This document shows, one piece after another, positions 1 to 7,136 of a DNA stretch of 64,000 nucleotides. Position numbers and translations under genes: made by a program. Position 1 is the first letter of the stretch; each line of letters begins with the position of its first letter. The DNA is from Pedomonas sp051304405 (lineage in GTDB: Bacteria > Pseudomonadota > Alphaproteobacteria > Sphingomonadales > Sphingomonadaceae). A model generated the notes under the pieces. It made no database searches. It was not told the origin of the DNA and saw only the letters and a program-made list of their open reading frames with translations. The DNA lies in NCBI RefSeq assembly GCF_051304405.1, contig NZ_JBPPGG010000002.1:1-64000 (forward strand), written 5' to 3'.

Positions 1-117
1 ATCGGCCTCCTGCGGACGGCCTCGACGGGGGCGCGCCTCGAGATCCACGACAACGTGATCAAGGTCTTTGATGAGAACGGGAACATCCGCGTGAAGATCG
101 GCAACCTGGCGTTGTGA
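1..117 (+). CDS. phage host-specificity protein J-like tail tip protein, C-terminal end (partial)
   Basis: The open frame enters from the left edge and stops with TGA at 115-117, giving 38 residues. They include LEIHDNVIKVFDENG and end in RVKIGNLAL, the usual ending of lambda gpJ-like central tail fibre proteins. Such proteins form the tail tip that contacts the host receptor. Only the terminus is visible. The next gene starts 9 bases downstream with its ribosome binding site overlapping this stop, so they are co-transcribed. Confidence 0.65.
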   Translation: MGLLRTASTGARLEIHDNVIKVFDENGNIRVKIGNLAL

Positions 118-126
118 GGACCCGCG

Positions 127-432
127 ATGGCATTTGGCGCTCAAGTTCTCGACGCCCTGGGTCGCACGCTGCTGGACACGACGATGCGGTCCGGGCGCTT
201 CATCGGCAGCGTCGAGACCAGCGGGACCAACGGTTCGATCACCGTGCCCGCATTCGCACAAGGGGCCCCTTTCGCGGTGGTCCTGGATGCCAACCTCAGC
301 ATCACGGACATCTACACGTTCCGGCCGTGGCTGCCGCTGGTGAGCATCAGCGGCACAACGCTGTCGTGGGACTATAGCGCTGCCGGGAGCGCCTACAGGG
401 CCAATGCAACCATCATCTATGGGGTCTACTGA
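127..432 (+). CDS. small phage tail-associated protein (101 aa)
   Basis: The start is supported by GAGGA 6 bases upstream. The protein has no signal peptide or membrane segment and is rich in beta-prone residues. Its N-terminus (MAFGAQVLDALGRTLLDT) resembles that of the next protein (MAFGLEVRNEAGTVLFDT), so the two probably share a domain that docks on the same tail structure. Its stop overlaps the next start (TGATG). A minor tail or fibre accessory protein is the likely role, inferred from position between gpJ and the tail fibre. No known family was recognised. Confidence 0.7.
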   Translation: MAFGAQVLDALGRTLLDTTMRSGRFIGSVETSGTNGSITVPAFAQGAPFAVVLDANLSITDIYTFRPWLPLVSISGTTLSWDYSAAGSAYRANATIIYGVY

Positions 433-1127
433 TGGCGTTCGGTCTGGAGGTCCGCAACGAGGCGGGGACGGTCCTTTTCGACACGAACCACTTCAACTAC
501 GCGCTCGACAGTGTCGTCCAGGCGACGGCGAGCGTGCCCACCCTCAACGGCGGGGACTGGGAGTCCTCCATCGCGGTCGGCAATTCGCCTCATCCGCCGT
601 TGGTGGCGATGCAGAGCCTAACGGGCGCCACCCCCATCCGATGCAGGCCCCTGGGCGTCAACTCGTGGCTGATGGACGTGCGCACGAAGGGGGCGGGGCT
701 CATCACCTACTACCCCTTCAAGCGCGGGACGCTGCGGACCAGCGGGTTCGGCGTCCAGACCTACGACGCAAACGGCGATGTCGTCTATTCCGATGCGGAC
801 CGGCCGCTGCGCCTGCTGGGTGTCATCACCGGATCCGATGGGGCATCGGCCTCGTTCACTGCGAAGACATGGACCTACCCGTCCAGCAAGCGGGTCGCTT
901 TCATCTGCTGCCGCTGGGCGGGGTACCGGTATCTGCGGGACGCCGGCGGCGGGTTCATCGAGACCGCAAACGTCGTCTGCGGTCTCCGAAACGTGGACGA
1001 TTATACCCTCCAGGGCGTGCACCTGAAGATGTGGGATTTTACGGCGGGCTCGCAGGGCACCCAGCGCTACGACCTGACCCAGCCGAACTACCAGTTCCTG
1101 GTGGTGGACGTCACTGACTACGACTGA
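432..1127 (+). CDS. phage tail-associated protein (231 aa)
   Basis: The start overlaps the preceding stop by one base, showing translational coupling. The N-terminal 20 residues match the upstream 101-aa protein in pattern (MAFG-x-V, G-x-x-L-x-DT), and the rest is longer and unrelated. No transmembrane segment or enzyme motif is visible; aromatic and beta-prone stretches fit a structural tail protein. Its place between the J-like protein and the large fibre suggests a host-binding or fibre-connector role, which is inference. Confidence 0.7.
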   Translation: MAFGLEVRNEAGTVLFDTNHFNYALDSVVQATASVPTLNGGDWESSIAVGNSPHPPLVAMQSLTGATPIRCRPLGVNSWLMDVRTKGAGLITYYPFKRGTLRTSGFGVQTYDANGDVVYSDADRPLRLLGVITGSDGASASFTAKTWTYPSSKRVAFICCRWAGYRYLRDAGGGFIETANVVCGLRNVDDYTLQGVHLKMWDFTAGSQGTQRYDLTQPNYQFLVVDVTDYD

Positions 1128-1142
1128 TCTGCGGAGACAATC

Positions 1143-2855
1143 ATGGCGTGGTATCGCACTGGCACCGTTGGGGTCACCAACGGCTCGCCCGCTGTTACCC
1201 TGACCGGCGGCAATGCTCTGACGAATATCTTCCCCGGTGATACCTTCTGGGGCCCGGACGCCGCGCCGTATGAGATCGCGGCGATCTCCTCGGAGACCAC
1301 CTTTACGCTGGCGACCGACTACCAGGGCCCGACGGCGACGGGGCAGCCCTATGCGATTCAGCCGACCGGGAGCACCGGCGCCCTGCGGCTGCTGTACGAG
1401 CAGGTATCGACGCTGGTCACGCACTACCAGACCGGCCGCGATGCCTGGGCGGCGGCGGCCGCCGGGACGATCAAGGGGCGCAAGAGCGGGTCGGGTGCTG
1501 CGGAGGACCTGTCGCCGGATGATGTTATGGCGCTCCTGGCGAGTGCGCCGCCCGGCACGCTGGCCGGGGACGAGAAGGTGGCCGCGCTGCAAGGGGGGGC
1601 GGCGGTCGGCCTGGCGGCGCGGGACGTTCTTTCGCTCCTGGCGAGCGCACCGCCGGGCCCACTGACCGGGGGCGAGAAACTGGCTGTGCTGCAGGGCGGA
1701 GATGCGGTCGGCGCCACCCTCAACCAGGTGCTCAGCCGTGCGGCGGGGCAGGTGCTTCCATTTGAAATCGGTGGTCAGCGCATTGTCACGGTGACTTCCA
1801 ACGGTATGGGCATTGGGACGAGCACATTTGATGGTGCTGGCGACCGCCGCTTGCAGGTGGGAGGCACCAACACCGCCAGCCAATTGCTGGTTAAATCTAA
1901 CACCTCACATCTCGCGCTATATGCGTCCGCTGGCTCGGACGCTTACATCTCAGTGCCGACTGGTGGTGCAATGCGCCTCGGCCACGGTCCAGCGGATGGG
2001 GCATCTTTTTCGAATGGGATAGTGCTTGATGCCAACGGCAACCTCCTGGTGGGGGTGCCGAGCGGGAGCACTCACTACATTGATAAGTCCGGCGCGGCAG
2101 TGGGCACGCGCTTCCTTGTCCTGGGGGGGCGAGTTGGTTTCGATAAGGTGGACGGGTCGAGCTGGTCTGCTTCCGCAACAGCAATGGTGATCGGAAATAA
2201 CACGACCACGGGCCGGTCAATCAATGCTGCGGGCACCATTAACGCGTCCGGCGCGGACTATGCCGAGTACGTCCTCAAAGCGTGGTATTGCTCTGTCCTT
2301 AACCCCGGCGCGATCTGCGGAATTAACGCCGATGGTCTTCTGACTGATCGCTTCGACGATGCTCATACTTTCGTCATCAAATCCACCAATCCGGCGTACG
2401 TGGGCAATGATACGTGGTCGAGGACTGTTGGACCACGCCCCGATCAACCGGCGCTTGATCTGCCCGCATACACCGGCCCCGAGCGCCCGGCCGATAACGA
2501 TCCCGATTATGAAGCCAAGATGGCGGCGTGGCAGGCGGCACAAGAGAGCCATGCCGCCGCCATTGAAGCCGCCCGCGCGGCTCACGCTACAGCCATGCAG
2601 CAGTATGAGGCCGATCTTGCCGACTTCGAGGCGCGCCTCGAGGCCGAGCGCGTCAAATGGGACCGAATCGCTTTCTCTGGCCAGGTGCCTTGCAATGTCC
2701 TCGGCGCAACGCCCGGCCAGTACATCGATGCCGCGCCGGGGCCGGACGGCGGCATCATCGGCGTGCCCGTTGACGCCCCCGGGCCCCGCACCGTCGGCAA
2801 GGTCTGGAAGATCTTGGAGGATGGCCGCGCCTGGGTGGCGGTGATGATCAGCTGA
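1143..2855 (+). CDS. phage tail fibre protein with coiled-coil C-terminal region
   Basis: This 570-residue protein starts 6 bases after GGAGA. The N-terminal ~80 residues form a beta-rich domain likely to attach to the tail. Residues ~130-195 hold two copies of a module containing LLASAPPG and EK-(V/L)-A-x-LQGG. The middle (~200-360) is Gly/Ser/Thr-rich. A SGADYAEY motif at ~375 recalls the conserved start of peptidase-G2/intramolecular-chaperone-like fibre ends, though autoprocessing is not shown. Residues ~455-515 are an Ala/Glu-rich helix predicted to be coiled coil, followed by a small Gly/Pro-rich tip. Base composition drops in the middle, suggesting exchange between phages. Confidence 0.8.
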   Translation: MAWYRTGTVGVTNGSPAVTLTGGNALTNIFPGDTFWGPDAAPYEIAAISSETTFTLATDYQGPTATGQPYAIQPTGSTGALRLLYEQVSTLVTHYQTGRDAWAAAAAGTIKGRKSGSGAAEDLSPDDVMALLASAPPGTLAGDEKVAALQGGAAVGLAARDVLSLLASAPPGPLTGGEKLAVLQGGDAVGATLNQVLSRAAGQVLPFEIGGQRIVTVTSNGMGIGTSTFDGAGDRRLQVGGTNTASQLLVKSNTSHLALYASAGSDAYISVPTGGAMRLGHGPADGASFSNGIVLDANGNLLVGVPSGSTHYIDKSGAAVGTRFLVLGGRVGFDKVDGSSWSASATAMVIGNNTTTGRSINAAGTINASGADYAEYVLKAWYCSVLNPGAICGINADGLLTDRFDDAHTFVIKSTNPAYVGNDTWSRTVGPRPDQPALDLPAYTGPERPADNDPDYEAKMAAWQAAQESHAAAIEAARAAHATAMQQYEADLADFEARLEAERVKWDRIAFSGQVPCNVLGATPGQYIDAAPGPDGGIIGVPVDAPGPRTVGKVWKILEDGRAWVAVMIS

Positions 2856-2880
2856 CCCCAGCCACCCGTTCCCGACCCAC

Positions 2881-2900
2881 GCGCCCCCGGGCGCTTTTTT
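2881..2900 (+). terminator. rho-independent terminator after tail fibre gene
   Basis: GCGCCC and GGGCGC form a short GC-only stem followed directly by six T. It lies 25 bases after the fibre stop and just upstream of the lysis genes, so it may separate or attenuate tail and lysis transcription. Confidence 0.6.
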
Positions 2901-2918
2901 ATGCCTGAAAGGAGCGCC

Positions 2919-3269
2919 ATGACGCGCGACGACCTCATTCTTTGGCTGTTCGCCCTCGGCAGCAGCCTGGCGGGCCTCGGCGCCCGGTGCGGCTACGTCC
3001 TGTTCCGCGTCTCGCCCGAGCCCCCGGACGATCCCGGCGCCCGGGAAGCGTGGGAGCGGCGGCGCCGGTGGCTGGCGATCTCCGAGATCATGGCGCTGCC
3101 CGCCTATGCCGTGCTGGCGGTCACGGTCGGGCGGCTGCGAGAATGGCCTGTCGAGGGCATCGTGCTGGCGAGCATGCTGCTCGGCGCGCTGGGTACAGCG
3201 TTTTTCCTCCACGGTATCGAGGTGCTGGCGCGCCGGCGGCTAGGGCTGGAGGAGACGCCGAATGGTTGA
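2919..3269 (+). CDS. phage membrane protein, holin candidate
   Basis: I chose the ATG at 2919 rather than an in-frame ATG at 2901 because AAAGGAG sits 4 bases upstream of it. The 116-residue product has hydrophobic segments near residues 6-30, 52-70 and 75-95, with a charged loop (REAWERRRRW) between the first two and a charged C-terminus. Size, membrane topology and position just ahead of the endolysin are typical of a phage holin, which permeabilises the inner membrane. No specific holin family was recognised, so the function rests on context. Confidence 0.65.
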   Translation: MTRDDLILWLFALGSSLAGLGARCGYVLFRVSPEPPDDPGAREAWERRRRWLAISEIMALPAYAVLAVTVGRLREWPVEGIVLASMLLGALGTAFFLHGIEVLARRRLGLEETPNG

Positions 3270-3390
3270 GCCGGTCATCATCATTCTGGGGTTGGGGTTC
3301 GGGTTGGTGTCAGCGGTGGCGCTGGTCAGGGCGTGGAGGCATGGCGTGGACTGCCACCGGTGCCTGAGAGGAGGGCGGCATGAGCGTTGA
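3262..3390 (+). CDS. small membrane protein in lysis cassette (42 aa)
   Basis: This reading frame begins inside the end of the holin candidate and overlaps the first 11 bases of the endolysin gene. It encodes one hydrophobic segment (roughly residues 4-22: VIIILGLGFGLVSAVALV) followed by a basic tail with a C-x-x-C pair (DCHRC). A GGAG sequence lies about 8 bases upstream. It could be a second holin-like or antiholin peptide, or just a coupling frame. The overlap on both sides is typical of compact phage cassettes. Confidence 0.45.
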   Translation: MVEPVIIILGLGFGLVSAVALVRAWRHGVDCHRCLRGGRHER

Positions 3391-3937
3391 CGCGATGATC
3401 GAGCGCCTGATCGGGCGCGAGGGAGGGTACGTTAACCACCCGGCTGACCGAGGCGGCGAGACGATCTGGGGTATCACGGCGGCGGTGGCGCGCGACGAGG
3501 GCTACACTGGCCCCATGCGGTCGATGCCGCGCTCCGAGGCCATCCGCATCTACTGTCAGCGGTACTGGGTCAAGCCCCGGTTCGACCGGGTGGCCGCGCT
3601 CTCCGAGCTGGTGGCCGAGGAGCTGTTCGATACCGGCGTGAACATGGGGACCGCCATTGCGGCGCAGATGCTCCAGCGGGCGCTGAACGCCCTCAATCGG
3701 CAGCAGACGGACTATGCTGACCTCAAGATGGACGGCCAGATCGGCCCTGCGACGCTCGGCGCCCTGCAGGCCTACCTGCGCATCCGGGGCCGAGAGGGCG
3801 AGGCGGTACTCCTGACCGCCCTGCGCTGTCTCAAGGGGGAGCGGTACATCGATCTGGCGGAGCGGCGGCCGGCCAACGAGGCGTTCGTCTACGGCTGGCT
3901 GCGCACGCGCGTCGGCCAGGTGGGGGCGCTGGCATGA
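3380..3937 (+). CDS. phage endolysin, glycoside hydrolase family 108 N-acetylmuramidase
   Basis: The 185-residue protein should cleave the glycan strands of peptidoglycan. The N-terminus carries the GH108 signature REGGYVNHPADRGGETIWGI, in which Glu14 is the expected catalytic acid. A C-terminal peptidoglycan-binding (PG_binding_3-like) region begins near the DGQIGPATLGAL motif at ~117. There is no signal peptide, so export would depend on the holin. GAGAGGAGGG precedes the ATG. The stop overlaps the Rz start (ATGATG). Length fits the family, and context within a lysis cassette is consistent. Confidence 0.92.
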   Translation: MSVDAMIERLIGREGGYVNHPADRGGETIWGITAAVARDEGYTGPMRSMPRSEAIRIYCQRYWVKPRFDRVAALSELVAEELFDTGVNMGTAIAAQMLQRALNALNRQQTDYADLKMDGQIGPATLGALQAYLRIRGREGEAVLLTALRCLKGERYIDLAERRPANEAFVYGWLRTRVGQVGALA

Positions 3938-4350
3938 TGGCGCTGCCGTGGTGGGGCAAGGCTCTGGCGCTGGCCGGAGCCGTCGGGGCCGTCTGGCTCC
4001 TGTTCGCCCGTCTCGAATCGGCGGCCTACGAGCGCGGCGTGCTGGCCGAGCGGGCCGAGTGGCAGAAGGACCAGCAGGAGCGCCAGCTGGAGTTCCGGGA
4101 GCGCCACGATGCCGCGACCGAGGCGGCCGCCCAGCGTGACATCGAGCGCGAGCGTGTCTTTGTCCCCATCGAACGGGAGGTCATCCGATATGTCCAGACA
4201 CCTGCCGCTGCTACTGAGTGCATTGACGATGCTGGCCGCGACCTCATGCGCCGGGCCATCGAGGCAGCCAATTCCAGCATTGCCGCCGGTGCCAGCCCGG
4301 GCGGCTCAGCCGTGCCCGCCTCTGCCGGAGGCCCCGGCGACGGCCGGTGA
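3934..4350 (+). CDS. Rz-like inner-membrane spanin
   Basis: The 138-residue protein has a short N-terminus, one membrane segment (~8-27, GKALALAGAVGAVWLLFA) and a long, highly charged helical periplasmic part rich in Glu, Arg and Gln. This is the i-spanin layout. Spanins bridge inner and outer membranes and complete lysis by membrane fusion. The start overlaps the endolysin stop, and a second ATG directly follows at 3937. The Rz1 lipoprotein is encoded in another frame within and beyond its 3' end, which strongly supports the identification. Confidence 0.85.
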   Translation: MMALPWWGKALALAGAVGAVWLLFARLESAAYERGVLAERAEWQKDQQERQLEFRERHDAATEAAAQRDIERERVFVPIEREVIRYVQTPAAATECIDDAGRDLMRRAIEAANSSIAAGASPGGSAVPASAGGPGDGR

Positions 4351-4444
4351 GGTGGTGGCGTGGGTGATCTCCGTGGCCGAGGCCTACGATGACTGCGACA
4401 GTCGCCGACGGCTGGCGGTGGAGGCGTGGCCGGGCAACGATTGA
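4190..4444 (+). CDS. Rz1-like outer-membrane spanin lipoprotein, overlapping Rz out of frame
   Basis: The ATG at 4190 has GGAGG 9 bases upstream and lies within Rz. The 84-residue product begins MSRHLPLLLSALTMLAATSC, a lipoprotein signal with a lipobox ending at Cys20. The mature part is proline-rich (PALPPVPARAAQPCPPLP), as in Rz1 proteins, and then continues about 30 residues past the end of Rz. A longer open frame reaches back to 4109 but lacks a signal peptide at its start, so the internal ATG is preferred. Confidence 0.85.
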   Translation: MSRHLPLLLSALTMLAATSCAGPSRQPIPALPPVPARAAQPCPPLPEAPATAGEVVAWVISVAEAYDDCDSRRRLAVEAWPGND

Positions 4445-4589
4445 TGGCCGGAGCCGGCGCGCGGCCCAGATCAGTCGCCATTAGACAGGCGGACGATTCG
4501 TTACCCCCATTCTTGCAACTCATTGAATCGTATTGGCATGAACGGACCAAGAACAAAGGGTAAATTGCCTTGAAATGCTTTGGTTTTCG

Positions 4590-4634
4590 CCTTTCACGGT
4601 AGGAACACGGGTTCGAATCCCGTAGGGGTCGCCA
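4590..4634 (+). other. prophage attachment site: 3' half of a tRNA-Glu(TTC)
   Basis: The bases CTTTCAC (4591-4597, anticodon TTC at 4593-4595), the 3' anticodon-stem strand GGTAG, a T-arm ACGGG-TTCGAAT-CCCGT and an acceptor end AGGGGTC-G-CCA match the second half of a tRNA-Glu. Upstream bases do not supply the 5' half: the expected CTACC stem strand is absent. A half tRNA at the junction between phage and chromosomal genes is the normal scar of integration into a tRNA 3' end. The complete tRNA-Glu should lie at the other prophage end. The gaps around it (4445-4589 and 4635-4776) show no gene. Confidence 0.85.
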
Positions 4635-4776
4635 CCACTGCAGAATTCTGCGAAAATCCCGGCAGCGATTTTCCCCGCTCTCCCAGACATCCGATTTGAG
4701 TGCCAGAATTCCGTTTTGAGGAATTGCCCCCTGCCGTTTCAGGCTGGCGGCGTTCGCGCGCCGTTAGTGGCGGGCG

Positions 4777-5970
4777 TCAGGCCGCGCCCCGGTCTGATGC
4801 CAGCACGACGTCCAGCACGCTGCTCTTGTGGACTTCGACCCGGTTGCGGCCGCCCGCCTTGGCGGCATAGAGGGCCTCGTCGGCGCGGGTCAGCAGGGTG
4901 CGCAACGTGGCGTGGGGGTCCCGGCTGCTCACCACGCCGATGCTGACCGTGGCGGGAATGAACCCCTCATTCAGGCGCAAGCCGCGCACCGCGAGCAGGG
5001 CGCGGATCGACTCCGCCACATCGACGGCATGATCCGTCGACGTGTCGGACAGGAATAAGGCGAACTCCTCGCCGCCCATGCGGCAGAACAGATCGTCCGG
5101 CTCCAGCAGGCTGCTCACCAGCGCGGTGAAGCCCGTCAGAACCTGATCGCCCCCGTCGTGGCCGTACTTGTCGTTGATGGCCTTGAAGTGGTCCAGATCC
5201 ATCAACAGGATGCTGCTGGTGCGCCCTGCCTGCTGATTGGCGCGCAGGCGGCGCTCGGCCCCTTCCTTGAAGGCCCGGCGGTTGGCGATGCCGGTCAGGG
5301 GGTCCTGCAGGGCTGCCTGCCGATGGCGGGCCTCGATCTGCTCCTTCGCCATGGAGACGAGCAGGAAGCTGAAACTCGTGGCGTAGACCAGGGTCTCGAC
5401 GGACAGCAGCAGGATCCAGGTGCTGTCCACATTCTCGACCGAGGGGATGGAGCGCAGCAGCGCCGGCCCGCCGATGAAGCGGAGCGCGAAATAGAGGCCA
5501 TGCAACACGCACAGCAGCGCGGCGGCCCGCTGGGCGAGCAGGCGCATGGGTGCGCCGAACCAAAGCTCGTACGCCATGGCGAAGGTGTAGACGCCGCACA
5601 GCAGGGCGGCCATTTTCATCCGCGCCGGTGCATCCAGGTCGATCCCCCAGCAGCAGAACAGCCATATCAGGCTGCCGCCGAAGACCACCCAAAGGCGTGT
5701 CGGGCGCTGGTTGAACTGCCGGCACGCCATGAACGACAGGCCATAGCCGACGAGAATGACGGCGTTGGACACTTCCCGCACCGGGTTGCGCACGCTTTCC
5801 CCACCGATCAACATGCCCGCAAAGCCGGCCGCCGCCAGCAGGAAGGAGAGACTCCACCAGGCCAGCGCCTTGACCTCACGGTTCTGGAGCCATGCCAGCG
5901 CCAGCAGCCCGCTGATGAGGCCCAGCACAAGCAGGGCGGCCATGAAAAAGGTCGGGGGGTGGAGGGACAT
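4777..5970 (-). CDS. membrane-anchored diguanylate cyclase (GGDEF)
   Basis: This 397-residue protein should make cyclic di-GMP from two GTP. The first ~205 residues contain six or seven hydrophobic segments, a membrane sensor of unknown ligand. Residues ~222-385 are a GGDEF domain beginning with QDPLTGIANRRAF. It has the metal-binding MDLDHFKAIND and the active-site motif GGEEF at 299-303, so it should be active. The usual inhibitory RxxD site upstream of GGEEF is not conserved (EPDD is there instead), suggesting weak product inhibition. No neighbouring gene reveals its signal. Confidence 0.9.
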   Translation of the reverse strand: MSLHPPTFFMAALLVLGLISGLLALAWLQNREVKALAWWSLSFLLAAAGFAGMLIGGESVRNPVREVSNAVILVGYGLSFMACRQFNQRPTRLWVVFGGSLIWLFCCWGIDLDAPARMKMAALLCGVYTFAMAYELWFGAPMRLLAQRAAALLCVLHGLYFALRFIGGPALLRSIPSVENVDSTWILLLSVETLVYATSFSFLLVSMAKEQIEARHRQAALQDPLTGIANRRAFKEGAERRLRANQQAGRTSSILLMDLDHFKAINDKYGHDGGDQVLTGFTALVSSLLEPDDLFCRMGGEEFALFLSDTSTDHAVDVAESIRALLAVRGLRLNEGFIPATVSIGVVSSRDPHATLRTLLTRADEALYAAKAGGRNRVEVHKSSVLDVVLASDRGAA

Positions 5971-6096
5971 GGTCCAGGTTTCGATTCTTCCAGCAAGATT
6001 GCTTCTGGCAAGTTAAACCAGAGGAGTAAAGGGAATGCCAGGGGGGCAAGGCATTCCTGTGGCGATGTCTGGCGGCGCATTGACGCAGACCCGGGA

Positions 6097-6495
6097 TCAG
6101 CGATCCGGCCGGTCTTTCCTGAGGGTGTAGGCGGCGATGTCCCGGGCGAGTTGGGTAAGGTCGGACAGGCTCAACTGCAAGGGCAATTCGCCGCCGCCTT
6201 CCATCGTGGCCAGCAGGAGGGGCGTTCCGTCGGCGGTCTCTCCCAGCTGGCAGGATTCCGCGATGATCGGCTGCACCGGCTCGGGCGCGCTGCCCGCGCG
6301 GCGGCGTTGCAGAAACCCCAGTTCCGCCGACAGGGCCGCGACGGTCAGCGGCACGCAGCCGGGGGTGAAATCCAGCCGGAACGTCTCTCCCCGTGTCGAT
6401 TCCACCACCACATACAGCGCGCGCCGGGTGCCATCGATGCCGCTTTCCTTCACCAGCGCAAAAACCGGCGCATCTTCGTCGTCACCGGACGTCAT
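6097..6495 (-). CDS. hypothetical protein (132 aa)
   Basis: The frame is open much further upstream, but the ATG at 6495 has AAGAGGA 7-8 bases before it, and the upstream part runs into the riboswitch leader on the other strand. The protein is acidic and soluble, without signal or membrane segment. It begins MTSGDDEDAPVFALVKESG and contains a beta-rich middle (YVVVESTRGETFRLDF) and a helical C-terminus (SLSDLTQLARDIAAYTLRK). I do not recognise the family. It is divergent from the btuB leader, so the two may share a promoter region. Confidence 0.6.
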   Translation of the reverse strand: MTSGDDEDAPVFALVKESGIDGTRRALYVVVESTRGETFRLDFTPGCVPLTVAALSAELGFLQRRRAGSAPEPVQPIIAESCQLGETADGTPLLLATMEGGGELPLQLSLSDLTQLARDIAAYTLRKDRPDR

Positions 6496-6742
6496 GGGTC
6501 TGTCCTCTTCCGATGACGGCTCATCGGGCGCGCCATCGGCCGGAGAGGCACTGGCGGAACAGGGGTGGGGCCGGTGATCGGAGAGAGAAGGGGCGTGAGC
6601 GGGGGCTTGGCGTGCGCCGGTACGGACATCAGGCACGGCGATCCTTCTTTGGTTGTTCTTGTCTTTTCCGCAATCTGGCGCGCTGACGGGAAAAGTCCAG
6701 CATGGTGAGGTCTTAGGCGCGCCGCTGCCGGCAAGGAGCCTC

Positions 6743-6771
6743 TTGACGATCCGTGCGCCGGAGACTAGCCC
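6743..6771 (+). promoter_or_regulatory. candidate promoter of the btuB riboswitch transcript
   Basis: TTGACG (6743-6748) is followed after 17 bases by TAGCCC, just ahead of the riboswitch. The second B12 riboswitch has the same arrangement (TTGACG, 17 bases, TACCCC). The -10 is a weak match to consensus, so this rests mainly on the parallel. Confidence 0.4.
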
Positions 6772-6779
6772 TCGGGCCC

Positions 6780-6966
6780 GCAACAGGCTCCCCGAGAGGG
6801 GATTAAAAGGGAACGTGGTGCGAGGGCTTGCCCTCCAGTCCACGGCTGTCCCCGCAACTGTAACCGGCGAGCGCCGCCTTTGACGAAGCCACTGGGAAAC
6901 TGGGAAGGCAGAAGGCGCACGCGACGACCCGGAAGCCAGGAGACCTGCCTGTTGTCGTCGCCTTGC
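6780..6966 (+). promoter_or_regulatory. cobalamin (B12) riboswitch upstream of btuB
   Basis: The conserved landmarks occur in order: AAAAGGGAA then GGTG-C-GA, CCCCGCAACTGTAA, CGGCGAG, GCCACTGGG, GGGAAGG and the B12 box AGCCAGGAGACCTGCC (6934-6949). GCGACGAC (6921-6928) pairs with GTTGTCGTCGC (6951-6961) around the box. It should bind adenosylcobalamin and lower btuB expression when B12 is plentiful. The 170-base gap to btuB leaves room for an expression platform. Confidence 0.95.
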
Positions 6967-7136
6967 ATGCTGCCGGGATGAGCGGTGTGCGACGGGTTCT
7001 TCCGGAACGGCGACATCAACCGTCAGGGTTGCGGCGCCGGGTTTCCGGAATGCGGCCGGGACAATGGCCGCGCGCCTGTGCCGGTCCGGCAGCAGCCTCC
7101 CTGACAGACTGAAGATGACGGTTTGGGAGGTATGTC

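Larger units (their letters stand above)
1..4634. mobile_element. right end of an integrated siphovirus-like prophage
   Basis: Tail tip, tail fibre and lysis genes run in one direction up to a truncated tRNA-Glu, and typical chromosomal genes start right after it. The gene order (J-like protein, fibre, membrane protein, endolysin, Rz/Rz1) is that of a lambda-like late region. The left end, integrase and repressor lie outside the window, so whether the phage is intact is unknown. Confidence 0.85.

Noticed and set aside
4640..4776. Insertion-sequence end next to the attachment site
   Set aside because: A small imperfect palindrome (AATTCC...GGAATT) is present, but there is no transposase frame and no paired terminal repeat.
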